Below the pieces are notes generated by a model. That model was not told the origin of the DNA and ran no database searches. It was given only the letters and a program-made list of their open reading frames with translations. A DNA stretch of 64,000 bases from Mycobacterium ahvazicum (GTDB lineage: Bacteria > Actinomycetota > Actinomycetes > Mycobacteriales > Mycobacteriaceae). Positions 1 to 8,352 of the stretch are shown here, piece after piece. Made by a program: the position numbers and the translations under genes. The stretch spans positions 248,001 through 312,000 of the forward strand of contig NZ_FXEG02000001.1 of NCBI RefSeq assembly GCF_900176255.2, read 5' to 3'. The first letter of the stretch is position 1. Every line of letters starts with the position of its first letter.

Positions 1-191
1 GGCACGATACCGACCTCGCGGGTGACCTCACGCAGGCTCAGGGCCGAAAAGCTGCGGTCTTGCAGCAGCTTGAGTGCTGCGGCGATGATGGCGCGCCGAG
101 TGGCCTCCTTGCGCTCTTCGCGTGAGGGGCTTTCTCGGGAACGCTCGCGGCCCGAACGGTGCGGCCGTGAGCTAGGAGTACGACCGTTCAC
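1..191 (-). CDS. TetR-family regulator, N-terminal part (runs off the window)
   Basis: Reading the minus strand from a GTG at 191 gives an open frame with no stop before the window edge. After a basic, serine-rich tail of about 24 residues comes the TetR pattern: a helix with TRRAIIAAALKLL followed by the start of the helix-turn-helix (LSLREVTREVGI). The rest of the DNA-binding domain and the ligand domain lie outside the window. The gene is divergent from the ferredoxin reductase/desaturase pair, with 3 to 69 bp between starts depending on which reductase start is used. Two GTGAAC-type inverted repeats sit in this gap. The arrangement resembles DesT, a TetR protein that controls desaturase genes according to acyl-CoA saturation, so a lipid-sensing role is inferred. 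The start codon is uncertain. Confidence 0.75.
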   Translation of the reverse strand, partial: MNGRTPSSRPHRSGRERSRESPSREERKEATRRAIIAAALKLLQDRSFSALSLREVTREVGIV

Positions 192-199
192 TGTGTGAA
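187..199. promoter_or_regulatory. Palindrome TTCAC-N3-GTGAA over the TetR start
   Basis: A perfect 5-bp inverted repeat with a 3-nt centre overlaps the putative TetR start codon. With one more base each side the half-sites read GTTCAC and GTGAAG. The GTTCAC half-site recurs at 263-268, so this is probably a regulator site or autoregulatory operator. No start site is known. Confidence 0.45.
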
Positions 200-252
200 G
201 CCTACCACAGAGCTGCGGAAACCCTTGACTAGCTGCACCCATACGTCGCACG

Positions 253-268
253 GTGTACATATGTTCAC
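253..268. promoter_or_regulatory. Inverted repeat at the reductase start, DesT-like
   Basis: The repeat GTGTACAT/ATGTTCAC has 7 of 8 pairs matching and covers the ATG at 261. Read on the minus strand with its flank it begins AGTGAACATATG. From memory, the Pseudomonas DesT operator starts AGTGAAC, which fits a TetR controlling a divergent ferredoxin reductase/desaturase pair. Overlap with the ATG suggests either repression at the start of the gene or that the real start lies elsewhere. Confidence 0.5.
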
Positions 269-1379
269 TCAAAGAAGTCAGACCTCGCGTCGGAACTTCG
301 CCAAGACTTTCCGGAACCGCATCCTCGGTTCCGACCTGGTTGAACTGCTTACCGGCCCGCACGGTGTCGACCGCTACACCGAGCTGGTAGACCCAACCTG
401 GACCCAGGGCGAAGCCCGCGCCAAGATCATCGACGTGCGGCGTACCACGCCGCGCAGCGTCACGCTCACCCTCGCCCCGAACGAGAGCTTCACCGCCAAC
501 CACACCGTCAAGGCCGGTCAGTACGTCAACGTCGCCGTCGAAATCGACGGCCGCCGGCACACCCGCTGCTATTCCCCGGCCAATGTCGAAGGCAGCGAAA
601 CCCTCGAGTTGACCGTCGGCCGTCATGACGGCGGGTTGGTCTCGAACTTCCTGTACGAACAGGCCCGCCGCGGCATGGTGGTCGGGCTCAGTGGTGTCGG
701 CGGGGACTTCGTCCTGCCGGCGCTGGGCTCCTCCGAAAGGCCGCGGCGGATCCTCCTGATCTCCGGCGGCAGTGGCATCACGCCCGTCATGGCGATGCTG
801 CGCACCCTGGTGGCCGAGGGGCACTTGCAAAACCAGGGGGCGGAAATCGCGTTCGTCCACTACGCGCGCACGCCTGCGGAGGCCTGCTACCGCGAGGAGT
901 TGGCCGCGATGCCCGGGGTCCGGGTGTTGCACGGGTTCACCCGTTCGGGTTCGGGCGAGCTCGACGGACGCTTCGGGCCGCAGCATCTGGCCGCCGCGAT
1001 GCCCGACCCGGATGCGGTATTCGTCTGCGGCCCAACGGCTTTGGTCGAAGCTGTCTGCGAGCATTGCGACACCGTGTACACCGAGAGCTTCGTGCCGCCG
1101 GCGATCACGGCTCCGTCGAACCCGTCGGGCGGACGAATCACGTTCGCGGACAGCGGAGTTGACGTCGTCGACGACGGTCGCTCGCTGCTCGAGCAGGCCG
1201 AATCGGCCGGCCTGACGCCGGAGAACGGATGCCGGATGGGCATCTGCCACACCTGCACCCGCCGGAAGGTCTCCGGCACCGTGCGCAGCCTGACCACCGG
1301 CGCGGTCTCGACCGCTCCGGACGAAAACATCCAGATCTGCGTGTCCGTCCCCGTCGGGGACGTCGACCTCGCGCTTTAA
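261..1379 (+). CDS. Ferredoxin--NAD(P) reductase with fused 2Fe-2S domain (desaturase electron donor)
   Basis: This 372-residue protein (from the ATG) is a flavin reductase with a plant-type ferredoxin domain at its C terminus. Visible motifs are RCYSP at 102-106 for FAD, GGSGITP at 169-175 and CGP at 256-258 for NAD(P)H, and cluster cysteines C324, C329, C332 and C360. It resembles M. tuberculosis Rv3230c, which passes electrons to the DesA3 stearoyl-CoA desaturase. The desaturase gene follows after 81 bp, so the two should form a functional pair. An in-frame GTG at 195 would add 22 residues. Neither start has a good ribosome-binding site, and the ATG was preferred because the extra residues look uninformative. 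The divergent TetR gene is the likely regulator. Confidence 0.88.
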   Translation: MFTQRSQTSRRNFAKTFRNRILGSDLVELLTGPHGVDRYTELVDPTWTQGEARAKIIDVRRTTPRSVTLTLAPNESFTANHTVKAGQYVNVAVEIDGRRHTRCYSPANVEGSETLELTVGRHDGGLVSNFLYEQARRGMVVGLSGVGGDFVLPALGSSERPRRILLISGGSGITPVMAMLRTLVAEGHLQNQGAEIAFVHYARTPAEACYREELAAMPGVRVLHGFTRSGSGELDGRFGPQHLAAAMPDPDAVFVCGPTALVEAVCEHCDTVYTESFVPPAITAPSNPSGGRITFADSGVDVVDDGRSLLEQAESAGLTPENGCRMGICHTCTRRKVSGTVRSLTTGAVSTAPDENIQICVSVPVGDVDLAL

Positions 1380-1460
1380 GGCGATCGCAAGCCCGGCGAA
1401 GCCGAGCGCAGCGGGTCGCCGCCAATTACACACAGAACGTAAACGATTGGAGGAGGAGCT

Positions 1461-2582
1461 ATGTCACACGACAAGATCACCCTTACCCCTGAGCAGGCCA
1501 ACGAACTCGGCCGTGAACTCGACGCCATCCGGGATCGCGTGATGGCGGACCTCGGCGCGGCGGACGCCGACTACATCCGTCGCGTCATCAAGACTCAGCG
1601 GGCGCTGGAAGTCGGCGGGCGCGCTCTGCTGTTCCTGCCGCCGGCCTGGCTGCTGGGCACCGCGATGCTGGGCGTTGCGAAAATCCTGGACAACATGGAG
1701 ATCGGCCACAACATCATGCACGGCCAGTACGACTGGATGCGCGACCCGAATATCTCCGGGCGCTCGTTCGAGTGGGACACCGCGTGCCCGGCCGATCAGT
1801 GGCGGCATTCGCACAATTACATGCACCACACCCACACCAACATCGTCGGGATGGACCGCGACATCGGTTACGGCATCATCCGGATGAGCGAAGACCAGAA
1901 ATGGACGCCCTACTTCATCGGTAACCCGCTGTATGCGTTCCTGCTGATGGTGCTGTTCCAGTACGGCGTCGCGCTGCACGAGCTGGAGACCGAAAAGATC
2001 CGCTCCGGCGAGATCCGGGTCTGGGACAAAAAGGACACCCTCAAGGAGATCTGGAAGAAGACCAAGCGCCAGACCCTCAAGGACTACGTCGCGTTCCCGC
2101 TGCTGGCCGGCCCGTTCGCGCCGTTCGTCTTCACCGGCAACATGACGGCCAACCTGATGCGCAACGTGTGGTCGTACATGATCATCTTCTGCGGCCACTT
2201 CCCAGACGGTACTCAGGAATTCACCGTCGAAGAGACCACGGACGAGTCGCGCGGCCAGTGGTACTTCCGCCAGGTGCTGGGTTCGGCAAACCTGACCGGT
2301 GGCAAGATCTTTCACCTGCTGTCCGGCAACCTGTCGCACCAGATCGAGCACCACTTGTTTCCCGACATGCCGGCGCGCCGGTATGCCGACATCGCGCCCG
2401 AGGTGCAAGAGATCTGTGAGCGCTACGGGATCCCCTACAACAAGGGGCCGTTGCTGCAGCAGTTCGGCACCGTGGTGCGCAAGATCGTCCGGCTGACCTT
2501 CCCGGACCCGGGCAAGCTGACGTCGTTGCTGCCGAAGATCAAGGCCGACAAGCCGGCCGACCGCGAGCCCGTCGCGGCCTGA
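1461..2582 (+). CDS. Membrane fatty-acyl desaturase (DesA3-like)
   Basis: 373 residues, preceded by a strong GGAGGAGG ribosome-binding site. The three histidine boxes of membrane acyl-CoA/lipid desaturases are present: H83-x3-H87, H118-x3-HH (122-123) and H293-x3-HH (297-298). These bind the di-iron centre that introduces a double bond into a fatty acyl chain. Hydrophobic stretches near 55-75, 150-172 and 212-245 fit membrane insertion. The sequence is most like the Delta-9 stearoyl-CoA desaturase DesA3 (Rv3229c). It is probably a paralogue, because M. tuberculosis desA3 lies at an unrelated locus. Electrons should come from the reductase encoded just upstream. Confidence 0.9.
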   Translation: MSHDKITLTPEQANELGRELDAIRDRVMADLGAADADYIRRVIKTQRALEVGGRALLFLPPAWLLGTAMLGVAKILDNMEIGHNIMHGQYDWMRDPNISGRSFEWDTACPADQWRHSHNYMHHTHTNIVGMDRDIGYGIIRMSEDQKWTPYFIGNPLYAFLLMVLFQYGVALHELETEKIRSGEIRVWDKKDTLKEIWKKTKRQTLKDYVAFPLLAGPFAPFVFTGNMTANLMRNVWSYMIIFCGHFPDGTQEFTVEETTDESRGQWYFRQVLGSANLTGGKIFHLLSGNLSHQIEHHLFPDMPARRYADIAPEVQEICERYGIPYNKGPLLQQFGTVVRKIVRLTFPDPGKLTSLLPKIKADKPADREPVAA

Positions 2583-2604
2583 GTCCCGCCCCGGGTGGGG
2601 GACA

Positions 2605-3129
2605 ATGGGCGGCGTGGAGTGGACCGGAGCACGTTACGCCGACAAGCCGACCGTGGAAGTTTCGACGTGGATTGACGCCGATCCGGCCCGGGTCTGGAAT
2701 CTGGTCTCGGATATCAAGCTGATGCCGACCCTGAGCAACGAGCTGCAGTCCGTGGAGTGGGCCGGCGGCGCCGACCGGCCGAAGGTGGGTGCCCGCTTCG
2801 TCGGCCACAACCAGCACGACGCGTTCGGCGAATGGAGCACCACCTCGCACATCGTCGTCTGCGAACAGCACCGGGAATTCGCGTGGGCCGTCGGCGATGC
2901 CGGGCATCCGTCAGCGATCTGGCGGTTCCGGCTGGAGCCCCGGGACGGCGGCACCAGCCTGAACTACTGGATGCAGATGGGACCAGGACGCTCGGGGCTT
3001 TCGGTGGCGATCGACTCCATGCCGGACAAAGAGGAAAAGATCGTGTTCGTCCGGATGCGCGAATTCGAGACCGCGATCGGCAAGACCCTGGCAGCAATCA
3101 AGAGGCTGGCCGAACACGGGGTGCGCTGA
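2605..3129 (+). CDS. SRPBCC-fold (START-like) protein
   Basis: 174 residues with the typical start of an SRPBCC ligand-binding fold (an EVSTWIDADPARVWNLVSD-type strand-helix) and a long C-terminal helix. Members include polyketide cyclases and lipid-binding proteins. The ligand cannot be told from sequence. The ATG at 2605 follows a GGGTGGGG stretch. It begins 22 bp after the desaturase stop, and its own stop overlaps the ATG of the next gene (TGATG), so it is probably co-transcribed with both. A role in handling a hydrophobic product of this operon is a guess. Confidence 0.75.
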   Translation: MGGVEWTGARYADKPTVEVSTWIDADPARVWNLVSDIKLMPTLSNELQSVEWAGGADRPKVGARFVGHNQHDAFGEWSTTSHIVVCEQHREFAWAVGDAGHPSAIWRFRLEPRDGGTSLNYWMQMGPGRSGLSVAIDSMPDKEEKIVFVRMREFETAIGKTLAAIKRLAEHGVR

Positions 3130-4178
3130 TGCGCACCGCGACCACGGTCGAGTTGTCCGGCGGCAGCGACCAAGCCGGCCAGGTGGTGACGCTGGCCGTC
3201 GAAGCCGAAAAGCTGGGGCTCGACGTGTGCTGGGTGGCCGAGGCGTGGGGTGCCGATGCTGCGTCGGCGCTGGGCTACCTCGCGGCGCGCACCGACACGA
3301 TGCTGCTCGGCTCCGGCATCATGCAGGTCGGCACCCGGTCGCCGGTGCTGGTCGCGCAGACCGCGATCACGCTGTCCAACCTGTCCAACGGGCGTTTCCT
3401 GCTGGGGCTGGGCGCTTCCGGGCCCCAGGTGATCGAGGGCCTGCACGGCGTCTCGTTCCGCCGGCCGCTGGCCCGCCTCGCCGAGACCGTCGACATCGTC
3501 CGGCAGGTGTTCGCCGGGGGCAAAATCTCTTACTCCGGCAACGAGTTTCAGATCCCTCGCCCCGGTGAGGCGGTCCCGATGCGGGTGTCGAACGCGCCAC
3601 AGCACGCCATCCCGATCTACCTGGCCACGCTGTCGCCGGCGATGCTGCGGCTGACCGGACAGATCGCCGACGGCTGGCTGGGCACCAGTTTCGTGCCCGA
3701 GGGCGCCGCCGAGGCGTACTTCGCCCACCTCGACGAGGGCCTCACGGGTGCCGGTCGCACCCGCGCGGACATCGACGTCTGTCAGGGTGCCGAGGTCGCG
3801 TTCGCGGCCGACGAGGGCGAGCTGAGCGGCATGGTCGCCAGCCGCAAGAAGGAACTCGCGTTCAGCCTCGGCGGCATGGGGTCGTCCAGCACGAACTTCT
3901 ACAACCAGGCCTACAGCCGGCAGGGCTGGGCCGGGGTCGCCGCTGCCGTGCGTGAGCGCTGGCAGGCCGGCGACCGCGACGGCGCCGCGGCGCTGGTGAG
4001 CGACGACATGGTGCTGGGCACCACGCTGATCGGCACCGAGCAGATGGTCCGCGCGCGCCTGGCGGTATGGCGCGATGCCGGCGTCGACACCGTGCGACTC
4101 TATCCGGCCGGCGACACGCTGGATGCCAAGCTGACGACGCTGGGCCGCGCGATCGAACTGGTCCGCGAGGTGGGTTGA
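3129..4178 (+). CDS. LLM-class (luciferase-like) flavin/F420-dependent oxidoreductase
   Basis: 349 residues with the bacterial-luciferase TIM-barrel pattern: an N-terminal strand, WVAEAWGADAASALGYLA, a GSGIMQVGTRSP strand, and NLSNGRFLLGLGASGPQ near residues 79-95. In mycobacteria such enzymes commonly use cofactor F420. The ATG at 3129 overlaps the preceding stop codon, which fixes the start and argues for translational coupling. The open frame continues far upstream, but that part is a shadow of the SRPBCC gene. The substrate is unknown. Confidence 0.82.
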   Translation: MRTATTVELSGGSDQAGQVVTLAVEAEKLGLDVCWVAEAWGADAASALGYLAARTDTMLLGSGIMQVGTRSPVLVAQTAITLSNLSNGRFLLGLGASGPQVIEGLHGVSFRRPLARLAETVDIVRQVFAGGKISYSGNEFQIPRPGEAVPMRVSNAPQHAIPIYLATLSPAMLRLTGQIADGWLGTSFVPEGAAEAYFAHLDEGLTGAGRTRADIDVCQGAEVAFAADEGELSGMVASRKKELAFSLGGMGSSSTNFYNQAYSRQGWAGVAAAVRERWQAGDRDGAAALVSDDMVLGTTLIGTEQMVRARLAVWRDAGVDTVRLYPAGDTLDAKLTTLGRAIELVREVG

Positions 4179-4184
4179 TTCAGT

Positions 4185-4244
4185 CCGAGCGTGGGGCCTA
4201 TGGACGAATTCCGGCGGTTTGGGGTACTCAGGGCCCACACTCGG
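4185..4244. terminator. Hairpin between convergent genes
   Basis: Arms at 4185-4198 and 4231-4244 pair at 12 of 14 positions (CCGAG-N-GTGGG against CCCACACTCGG) around a 32-nt loop. It lies exactly between two convergent genes ending at 4178 and 4250. That fits a bidirectional, U-less terminator of the kind often proposed in mycobacteria. Confidence 0.4.
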
Positions 4245-4249
4245 CGGGG

Positions 4250-5353
4250 TTAGGTGGTGGCGGTCGGTGCGTCGATGGCCTTGACGAGTTGCACCTCGGG
4301 CCGCTGCGGCACCCCGTCGGACAGGAACCACCGGAACGCCAGGTTGCCGAGTGGATAGCCCAGCGTCGTCAGTGAATTCGGGTGAGCCAGGATCTCTTTG
4401 GACAATACGATCGTCACGGAGCCGTCGCTGTTGAGCGCGGCGCTGTGGTTGTTGAGCGACGAGCGGGCGCCCTCGTCGCCGTAGGTGGCCATGAACTGGT
4501 TCCACACCACCAGGTTCCAGAACCGGCATGACGGCGGTCGATGCGTGATGACCAACGCCTCGTCGTCGTCGAGCACGAAACTGCCGTACGCATAGCAGGC
4601 GTCGCGGGCCGACCAGCCGAAGTTGGCATCGGGAACCTGATAGGGATCGGCGAATTGGTTTGCGGCGTGCGCGGTTTCGTGGCCCAGCCCGTGTTGGTCG
4701 TCCACCCGTGTCCCGACGGCCAACGGCACGATGGCGAACATGGTGCGCATCCAGGCCGCGGCCGCGCGCAGACTGGCTGCCGTCTCGGCGTCGCCATGCC
4801 GGATCGGCTCCGGCTCGTCGAGTGCCTCGATCTGCCATGTCACCGGGCGGCCGGTGGACGGGTCGGCCTGGTAATCGCGGGTCATCAGCACCACCGCGTC
4901 GGGTGTCGCCGGGAAATCGAAGGCGAAGTTGCCGTCGGCGTCGATGTCGAGATCGGTGTCGCGGACGATCGCGACGATGCGGTCCGACCACGCGCCCGGT
5001 GCGGGTTCGTTGTAGGCGGTCACCGAAAAGTACACGCTGTCACCCTTATTACCGCTGATGCGATACCGCCGCTTCTCATCGACCGGGCAGATGAAGTAAT
5101 ACGCGTCGGTGTTGTCGCCGCCCCAACGGCGATCGCGACGGAACGGGGTGTTGACGGCGACGAACTGCGGACGACCGGGCTCGGGGAACAGGTAGGTGTC
5201 GAAGGCGACGCCCAACGTGGTGGCCAGCATGCGATAACCGTCGGCAATGTGACGGTCGTCGGTCACCGCGCGGTCGCCCTCCAGAAAGGAGCGGTCGAGG
5301 TCACCGATGGTGGCCAGCAGCTCTTTCCACGCGGCTGTCGATTCGTGCGTCAT
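4250..5353 (-). CDS. DUF1214 domain protein
   Basis: 367 residues. The C-terminal third matches the DUF1214 pattern, with a conserved WNLVVWNQFMAT segment, NNHSAALNSDGSVTI, and a closing G-N-L-A-F-RWF motif. No function is established for this domain, which occurs in many mycobacterial hydrolase and catabolic neighbourhoods. No signal peptide is evident. The ATG overlaps the stop of the TetR gene upstream (ATGA), so the two form a regulator-target operon. The TetR protein therefore probably controls this gene as well as itself. Confidence 0.75.
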   Translation of the reverse strand: MTHESTAAWKELLATIGDLDRSFLEGDRAVTDDRHIADGYRMLATTLGVAFDTYLFPEPGRPQFVAVNTPFRRDRRWGGDNTDAYYFICPVDEKRRYRISGNKGDSVYFSVTAYNEPAPGAWSDRIVAIVRDTDLDIDADGNFAFDFPATPDAVVLMTRDYQADPSTGRPVTWQIEALDEPEPIRHGDAETAASLRAAAAWMRTMFAIVPLAVGTRVDDQHGLGHETAHAANQFADPYQVPDANFGWSARDACYAYGSFVLDDDEALVITHRPPSCRFWNLVVWNQFMATYGDEGARSSLNNHSAALNSDGSVTIVLSKEILAHPNSLTTLGYPLGNLAFRWFLSDGVPQRPEVQLVKAIDAPTATT

Positions 5354-5949
5354 GCGCTGATTCCTTTCAGGAGCAACGTGGTGGTGCGGTCCACCCAGGC
5401 GTCCGCACGTTCGGGGTCGAATTCGTCAGGGCGGGTGAGCAGGCCCATCAGGGTGATGCCGGCGATGGCATCTGTTATCTGGGAGGCGAGTTCGGAAGCC
5501 GTTGCGTCGCTGCGCACTTCGCCGCGAGCCGCGGCGCGTTCGAGCAACTCGCCGAGACCGCCGCCGGTGATGCCGGCGAAGCGTTTCAGCAGCGCCGAAT
5601 GCAGGGTCGGATCGGCAGCCATCTCGCCGACCAGGCCGGGCAAGGCAGCCCGGGCGGCCGGTGTGGTCAGGAAAACCATTGCGCGACGGACCATTTCGCG
5701 CAAATCATCGGGCAGCGAACCGGTTTCGGGGATCTCGGTGGCGGCGCCGATCGGGAACACCGCCTCGTGCACCAGATGCGCCTTGCTGGGCCAGCGGCGA
5801 TAGATCGCGGGCTTGCTGGTGCCGGCGCGTTCCGCGATGGCCGAGACCAAGAGTCCCGGATAACCGGTCTCGGCCAGCAGCTCGACGGTGGCGCGCAGCA
5901 CCGCACCGTCGATGCGCGCGTCACGCGGCCGGCCAAAATCCACTACCAT
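5350..5949 (-). CDS. TetR-family transcriptional regulator
   Basis: 199 residues. The N terminus has a TetR DNA-binding domain: LRATVELLAETGYPGLLVSAI, then AERAGTSKPAIYRRWPSK as the helix-turn-helix (about residues 21-60). The C-terminal ligand domain is of the TetR_C type, ending in GISA. It is co-transcribed with the DUF1214 gene and divergent from the sulfotransferase gene, whose start is 28 bp away. A near-palindrome in that gap is the probable operator for both directions. The ligand is unknown. Confidence 0.88.
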   Translation of the reverse strand: MVVDFGRPRDARIDGAVLRATVELLAETGYPGLLVSAIAERAGTSKPAIYRRWPSKAHLVHEAVFPIGAATEIPETGSLPDDLREMVRRAMVFLTTPAARAALPGLVGEMAADPTLHSALLKRFAGITGGGLGELLERAAARGEVRSDATASELASQITDAIAGITLMGLLTRPDEFDPERADAWVDRTTTLLLKGISA

Positions 5950-5952
5950 TAC

Positions 5953-5967
5953 GAAACTCAGAGTAAC
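5953..5967. promoter_or_regulatory. Candidate TetR operator between divergent genes
   Basis: GAAACTC-A-GAGTAAC is a 15-bp near-palindrome with 5 of 7 pairs matching. It sits 3 bp from the TetR start and 10 bp from the sulfotransferase GTG. The gap is only 28 bp, so binding here would affect both promoters. Confidence 0.35.
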
Positions 5968-5977
5968 ATAAGTCGCC

Positions 5978-7213
5978 GTGACCGACGCCGTTCGCCTAGA
6001 CGACCTGACCTTGCCCCGTTTCAGTGCCGAGGGTCAGCAGATCCTCGACATGATGGCCACGATGGCCCCGCAGTGCCCGCTGGAGTCCGACGCGTTGCAC
6101 GCGCAGGCCAGCGCCGACACCGGCCTGCACGACTTCGGGTCCGACGACTACCGGGAACGCCTCGAGGTCTACCTCGCCGCGGTGCGTGAGATCGACGGGC
6201 TGCACGGCGCCGGCATCGTCAACTTCTACGGCCAACTGCTGCAGCTGCTCAAGAACCGTCTGCTGCTGACCGACCTGTTGAAGCGGCATCCCGAGATCAA
6301 CGACATCGAACTGCGCTCGCCGGTGGTGATCGCCGGGCTGCCCCGCACCGGCACCACGCACCTGCACAACCTGCTGGCCGCGCCGCCCACCTTCCGCACC
6401 ATGCCGTACTGGGAAAGCAATGAGCCGTTCCCGTTGCCGAATGAGGTTGGCGCCGAGCCGGATCCACGCCGCGCGAGGATGGACGTCGCGGTCGGGGTGG
6501 TCAACATGGTGATGCCGCATTTCGCGCTGATGCATGAGATGACCACCGATCACGTGCACGAAGAAATCCAGTTGCTGGCCAACGACATCTCCACGATGCT
6601 GTTCGAGACGCTCGGCGAGGTGCCGCGCTGGCGCGATTACTACCGCACCCATGACCAGACACCCCATTACGAATACCTCGCCACTCAACTCAAGGCGATG
6701 CAGTTCCTGCGCGGGGGCCGACGCTGGCTGCTCAAGTCGCCGCAGCATCTCGAGCAGGTGCGGGTGCTGGATCGGGTGTTTCCCGACAGCATCGTCGTGT
6801 TCACCCATCGGGATCCGGTGCCGGTGGCGCTCTCGATGATCGCGATGATCACCTACTCCGCACGCATGCACCGCTCACCGGTGCCGGTGGCACAGATCGC
6901 CAACTCGTGGATCGACCGCCTCGATGCGATGCTCACCGCACTCGTGCGCGATCGCGACGCCATCGGTCCGGATCGCTCAATCGACATTCGGTTCAACGAT
7001 TTCATGGCCGACGAACTCGGTGTCGCCGAGCGGGTCTACGCCCTGGCCGGCGAACCGTTCACCGACGAGGCACGCAAGCCCATCGCCGACTACCTCGCGA
7101 ACCACCAGCGCGGCCGCTTGGGCAACGTGCAGACGTCGTTCGACATGTTTGGTCTGCAGGAGAGCGCGCTGCGCGAACGGTTCGCTCCGTATGTCCAGCG
7201 GTTCCTGGATTAG
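5978..7213 (+). CDS. Sulfotransferase family protein (Stf-like)
   Basis: 411 residues. The PAPS-binding 5'-phosphosulfate loop is seen as VVIAGLPRTGTTHLHNLLAA (about residues 121-140), and the 3'-phosphate region as FPDSIVVFTHRDPVPVALSM. This places it in the large mycobacterial sulfotransferase family (Rv2267c/Rv3529c type), which transfers sulfate from PAPS to lipids or menaquinone derivatives. The acceptor cannot be deduced. The start is a GTG at 5978, 28 bp from the divergent TetR gene. Confidence 0.8.
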   Translation: MTDAVRLDDLTLPRFSAEGQQILDMMATMAPQCPLESDALHAQASADTGLHDFGSDDYRERLEVYLAAVREIDGLHGAGIVNFYGQLLQLLKNRLLLTDLLKRHPEINDIELRSPVVIAGLPRTGTTHLHNLLAAPPTFRTMPYWESNEPFPLPNEVGAEPDPRRARMDVAVGVVNMVMPHFALMHEMTTDHVHEEIQLLANDISTMLFETLGEVPRWRDYYRTHDQTPHYEYLATQLKAMQFLRGGRRWLLKSPQHLEQVRVLDRVFPDSIVVFTHRDPVPVALSMIAMITYSARMHRSPVPVAQIANSWIDRLDAMLTALVRDRDAIGPDRSIDIRFNDFMADELGVAERVYALAGEPFTDEARKPIADYLANHQRGRLGNVQTSFDMFGLQESALRERFAPYVQRFLD

Positions 7214-7237
7214 GCTCAGTGCGATAGCTTTTCAGGC

Positions 7238-8122
7238 ATGGTCACCATGCCCGCGTTGGACGGAGTCGAACACCGGTACGTAGAACTCGGCGACGGAGTG
7301 ACAATCCACGTCGCAGACGCTGGGCCGCCCGGCGGGCCGGCCGTGATGTTGGTGCACGGCTTCCCGGAGAACTGGTGGGAGTGGCATGAGCTGATCGGTC
7401 CGTTGGCCGCCGATGGGTATCGGGTGTTGTGTCCGGATCTGCGCGGCGCGGGCTGGAGTTCGGCGCCCCGCTCGCGCTACACCAAGGTCGAGAAGGCCGA
7501 GGATCTCGCCGGCGTGCTGGACCATTTGGGTATCGACAAGGTGAAGCTCGTCGCCCACGACTGGGGCGGACCGACCGCGTTCATCATGATGCTGCGCCAT
7601 CCGGAGAAGGTGACCGGATTCTTCGGCATCAATACCGTTGCGCCCTTTGTGAAGTTGAGTCCGTCGGGGGTGCTCAACCTGTGGCGGCTGTGGTACCAGA
7701 TTCCGATATCGCTGCCCGTCATCGGCCCCCGGTTGCTCAGGGATCCCAACTCGCGGTTCATGCGAATGTTGGGGCCCTGGGTCGGTGGCGGGTACTCGAT
7801 TCCCGAGGAGAGCGCCAGCTTGTACCTCGAGTGCATGCGCGAGCCGGGCCACGCGGAGGCGGGCTCGCGGTGGTACCGCAGTTATCAGACCGGAGAAATG
7901 ATGCGCTGGGTGCGCGGCCAGTACGCGGACGCTCGCGTCGACGTGCCGGTCCGCTGGCTGACCGGTACGCAGGATCCGGTGATCACGCCCGACCTGACCG
8001 ACGGATATGAGGACCGCATAGGCGATTTCGAGGTGGAGCTGGTCGACGATGCCGGCCACTGGATCATCGCGCAACGACCCGACTTGGTGCTGGACCGGGT
8101 GCGCGCGTTCTTGAAACTGTGA
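7238..8122 (+). CDS. ephF: Epoxide hydrolase EphF-like alpha/beta hydrolase
   Basis: 294 residues; M. tuberculosis EphF is about 300. The alpha/beta-hydrolase landmarks are the oxyanion motif HGFP at 40-43 (HGFPENWWEWH), the nucleophile D108 in AHDWGG, and a C-terminal DAGHW histidine. An aspartate nucleophile and HGFP favour an epoxide hydrolase over an esterase. These enzymes open epoxides by a covalent alkyl-enzyme intermediate. This is the left-hand landmark of the Rv0134-Rv0166 synteny. Its stop is 1 bp from the convergent TOBE-domain gene. Confidence 0.88.
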   Translation: MVTMPALDGVEHRYVELGDGVTIHVADAGPPGGPAVMLVHGFPENWWEWHELIGPLAADGYRVLCPDLRGAGWSSAPRSRYTKVEKAEDLAGVLDHLGIDKVKLVAHDWGGPTAFIMMLRHPEKVTGFFGINTVAPFVKLSPSGVLNLWRLWYQIPISLPVIGPRLLRDPNSRFMRMLGPWVGGGYSIPEESASLYLECMREPGHAEAGSRWYRSYQTGEMMRWVRGQYADARVDVPVRWLTGTQDPVITPDLTDGYEDRIGDFEVELVDDAGHWIIAQRPDLVLDRVRAFLKL

Positions 8123-8123
8123 G

Positions 8124-8336
8124 TTACTCGACGCCGATCGTGACTTCGGTCGACTTGATGAAAACCGTCGCGGGCTGACCGGCCTTGAGACCGAGGTCGA
8201 GCGCGGCGTCCTTGGTGACCGAGGAGGTGACGATCTGATCGCCACCGTCGAGTTTGACCTTCACGACCGCCATCACTGTCCCGAGTTCAACCTCGGTGAT
8301 GGTCCCTTTGAGCTGGTTTCGAGTGGATAGCCGCAT
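8124..8336 (-). CDS. Stand-alone TOBE/Mop domain (molbindin-like) protein
   Basis: 70 residues, entirely one Mop/TOBE domain: LSTRNQLKGTITEVELGTVMAVVKVKL, then SSVTKDAALDLGLKAGQPATVFIKSTEVTIGV. Single-domain molbindins oligomerise and bind molybdate or tungstate in the cytoplasm, serving as storage or buffering proteins. No molybdate transporter or molybdopterin gene lies nearby, so its placement beside a TetR gene is unexplained. It ends 1 bp from ephF and is downstream of the TetR gene on the same strand, with a 16-bp gap. Confidence 0.85.
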   Translation of the reverse strand: MRLSTRNQLKGTITEVELGTVMAVVKVKLDGGDQIVTSSVTKDAALDLGLKAGQPATVFIKSTEVTIGVE

Positions 8337-8352
8337 GCGACGAGGCTAGCTG

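Noticed and set aside
2964..4991. 675-codon minus-strand frame
   Set aside because: Arg/Gly/Pro-rich shadow of the LLM oxidoreductase and DUF1214 genes with no domain pattern.
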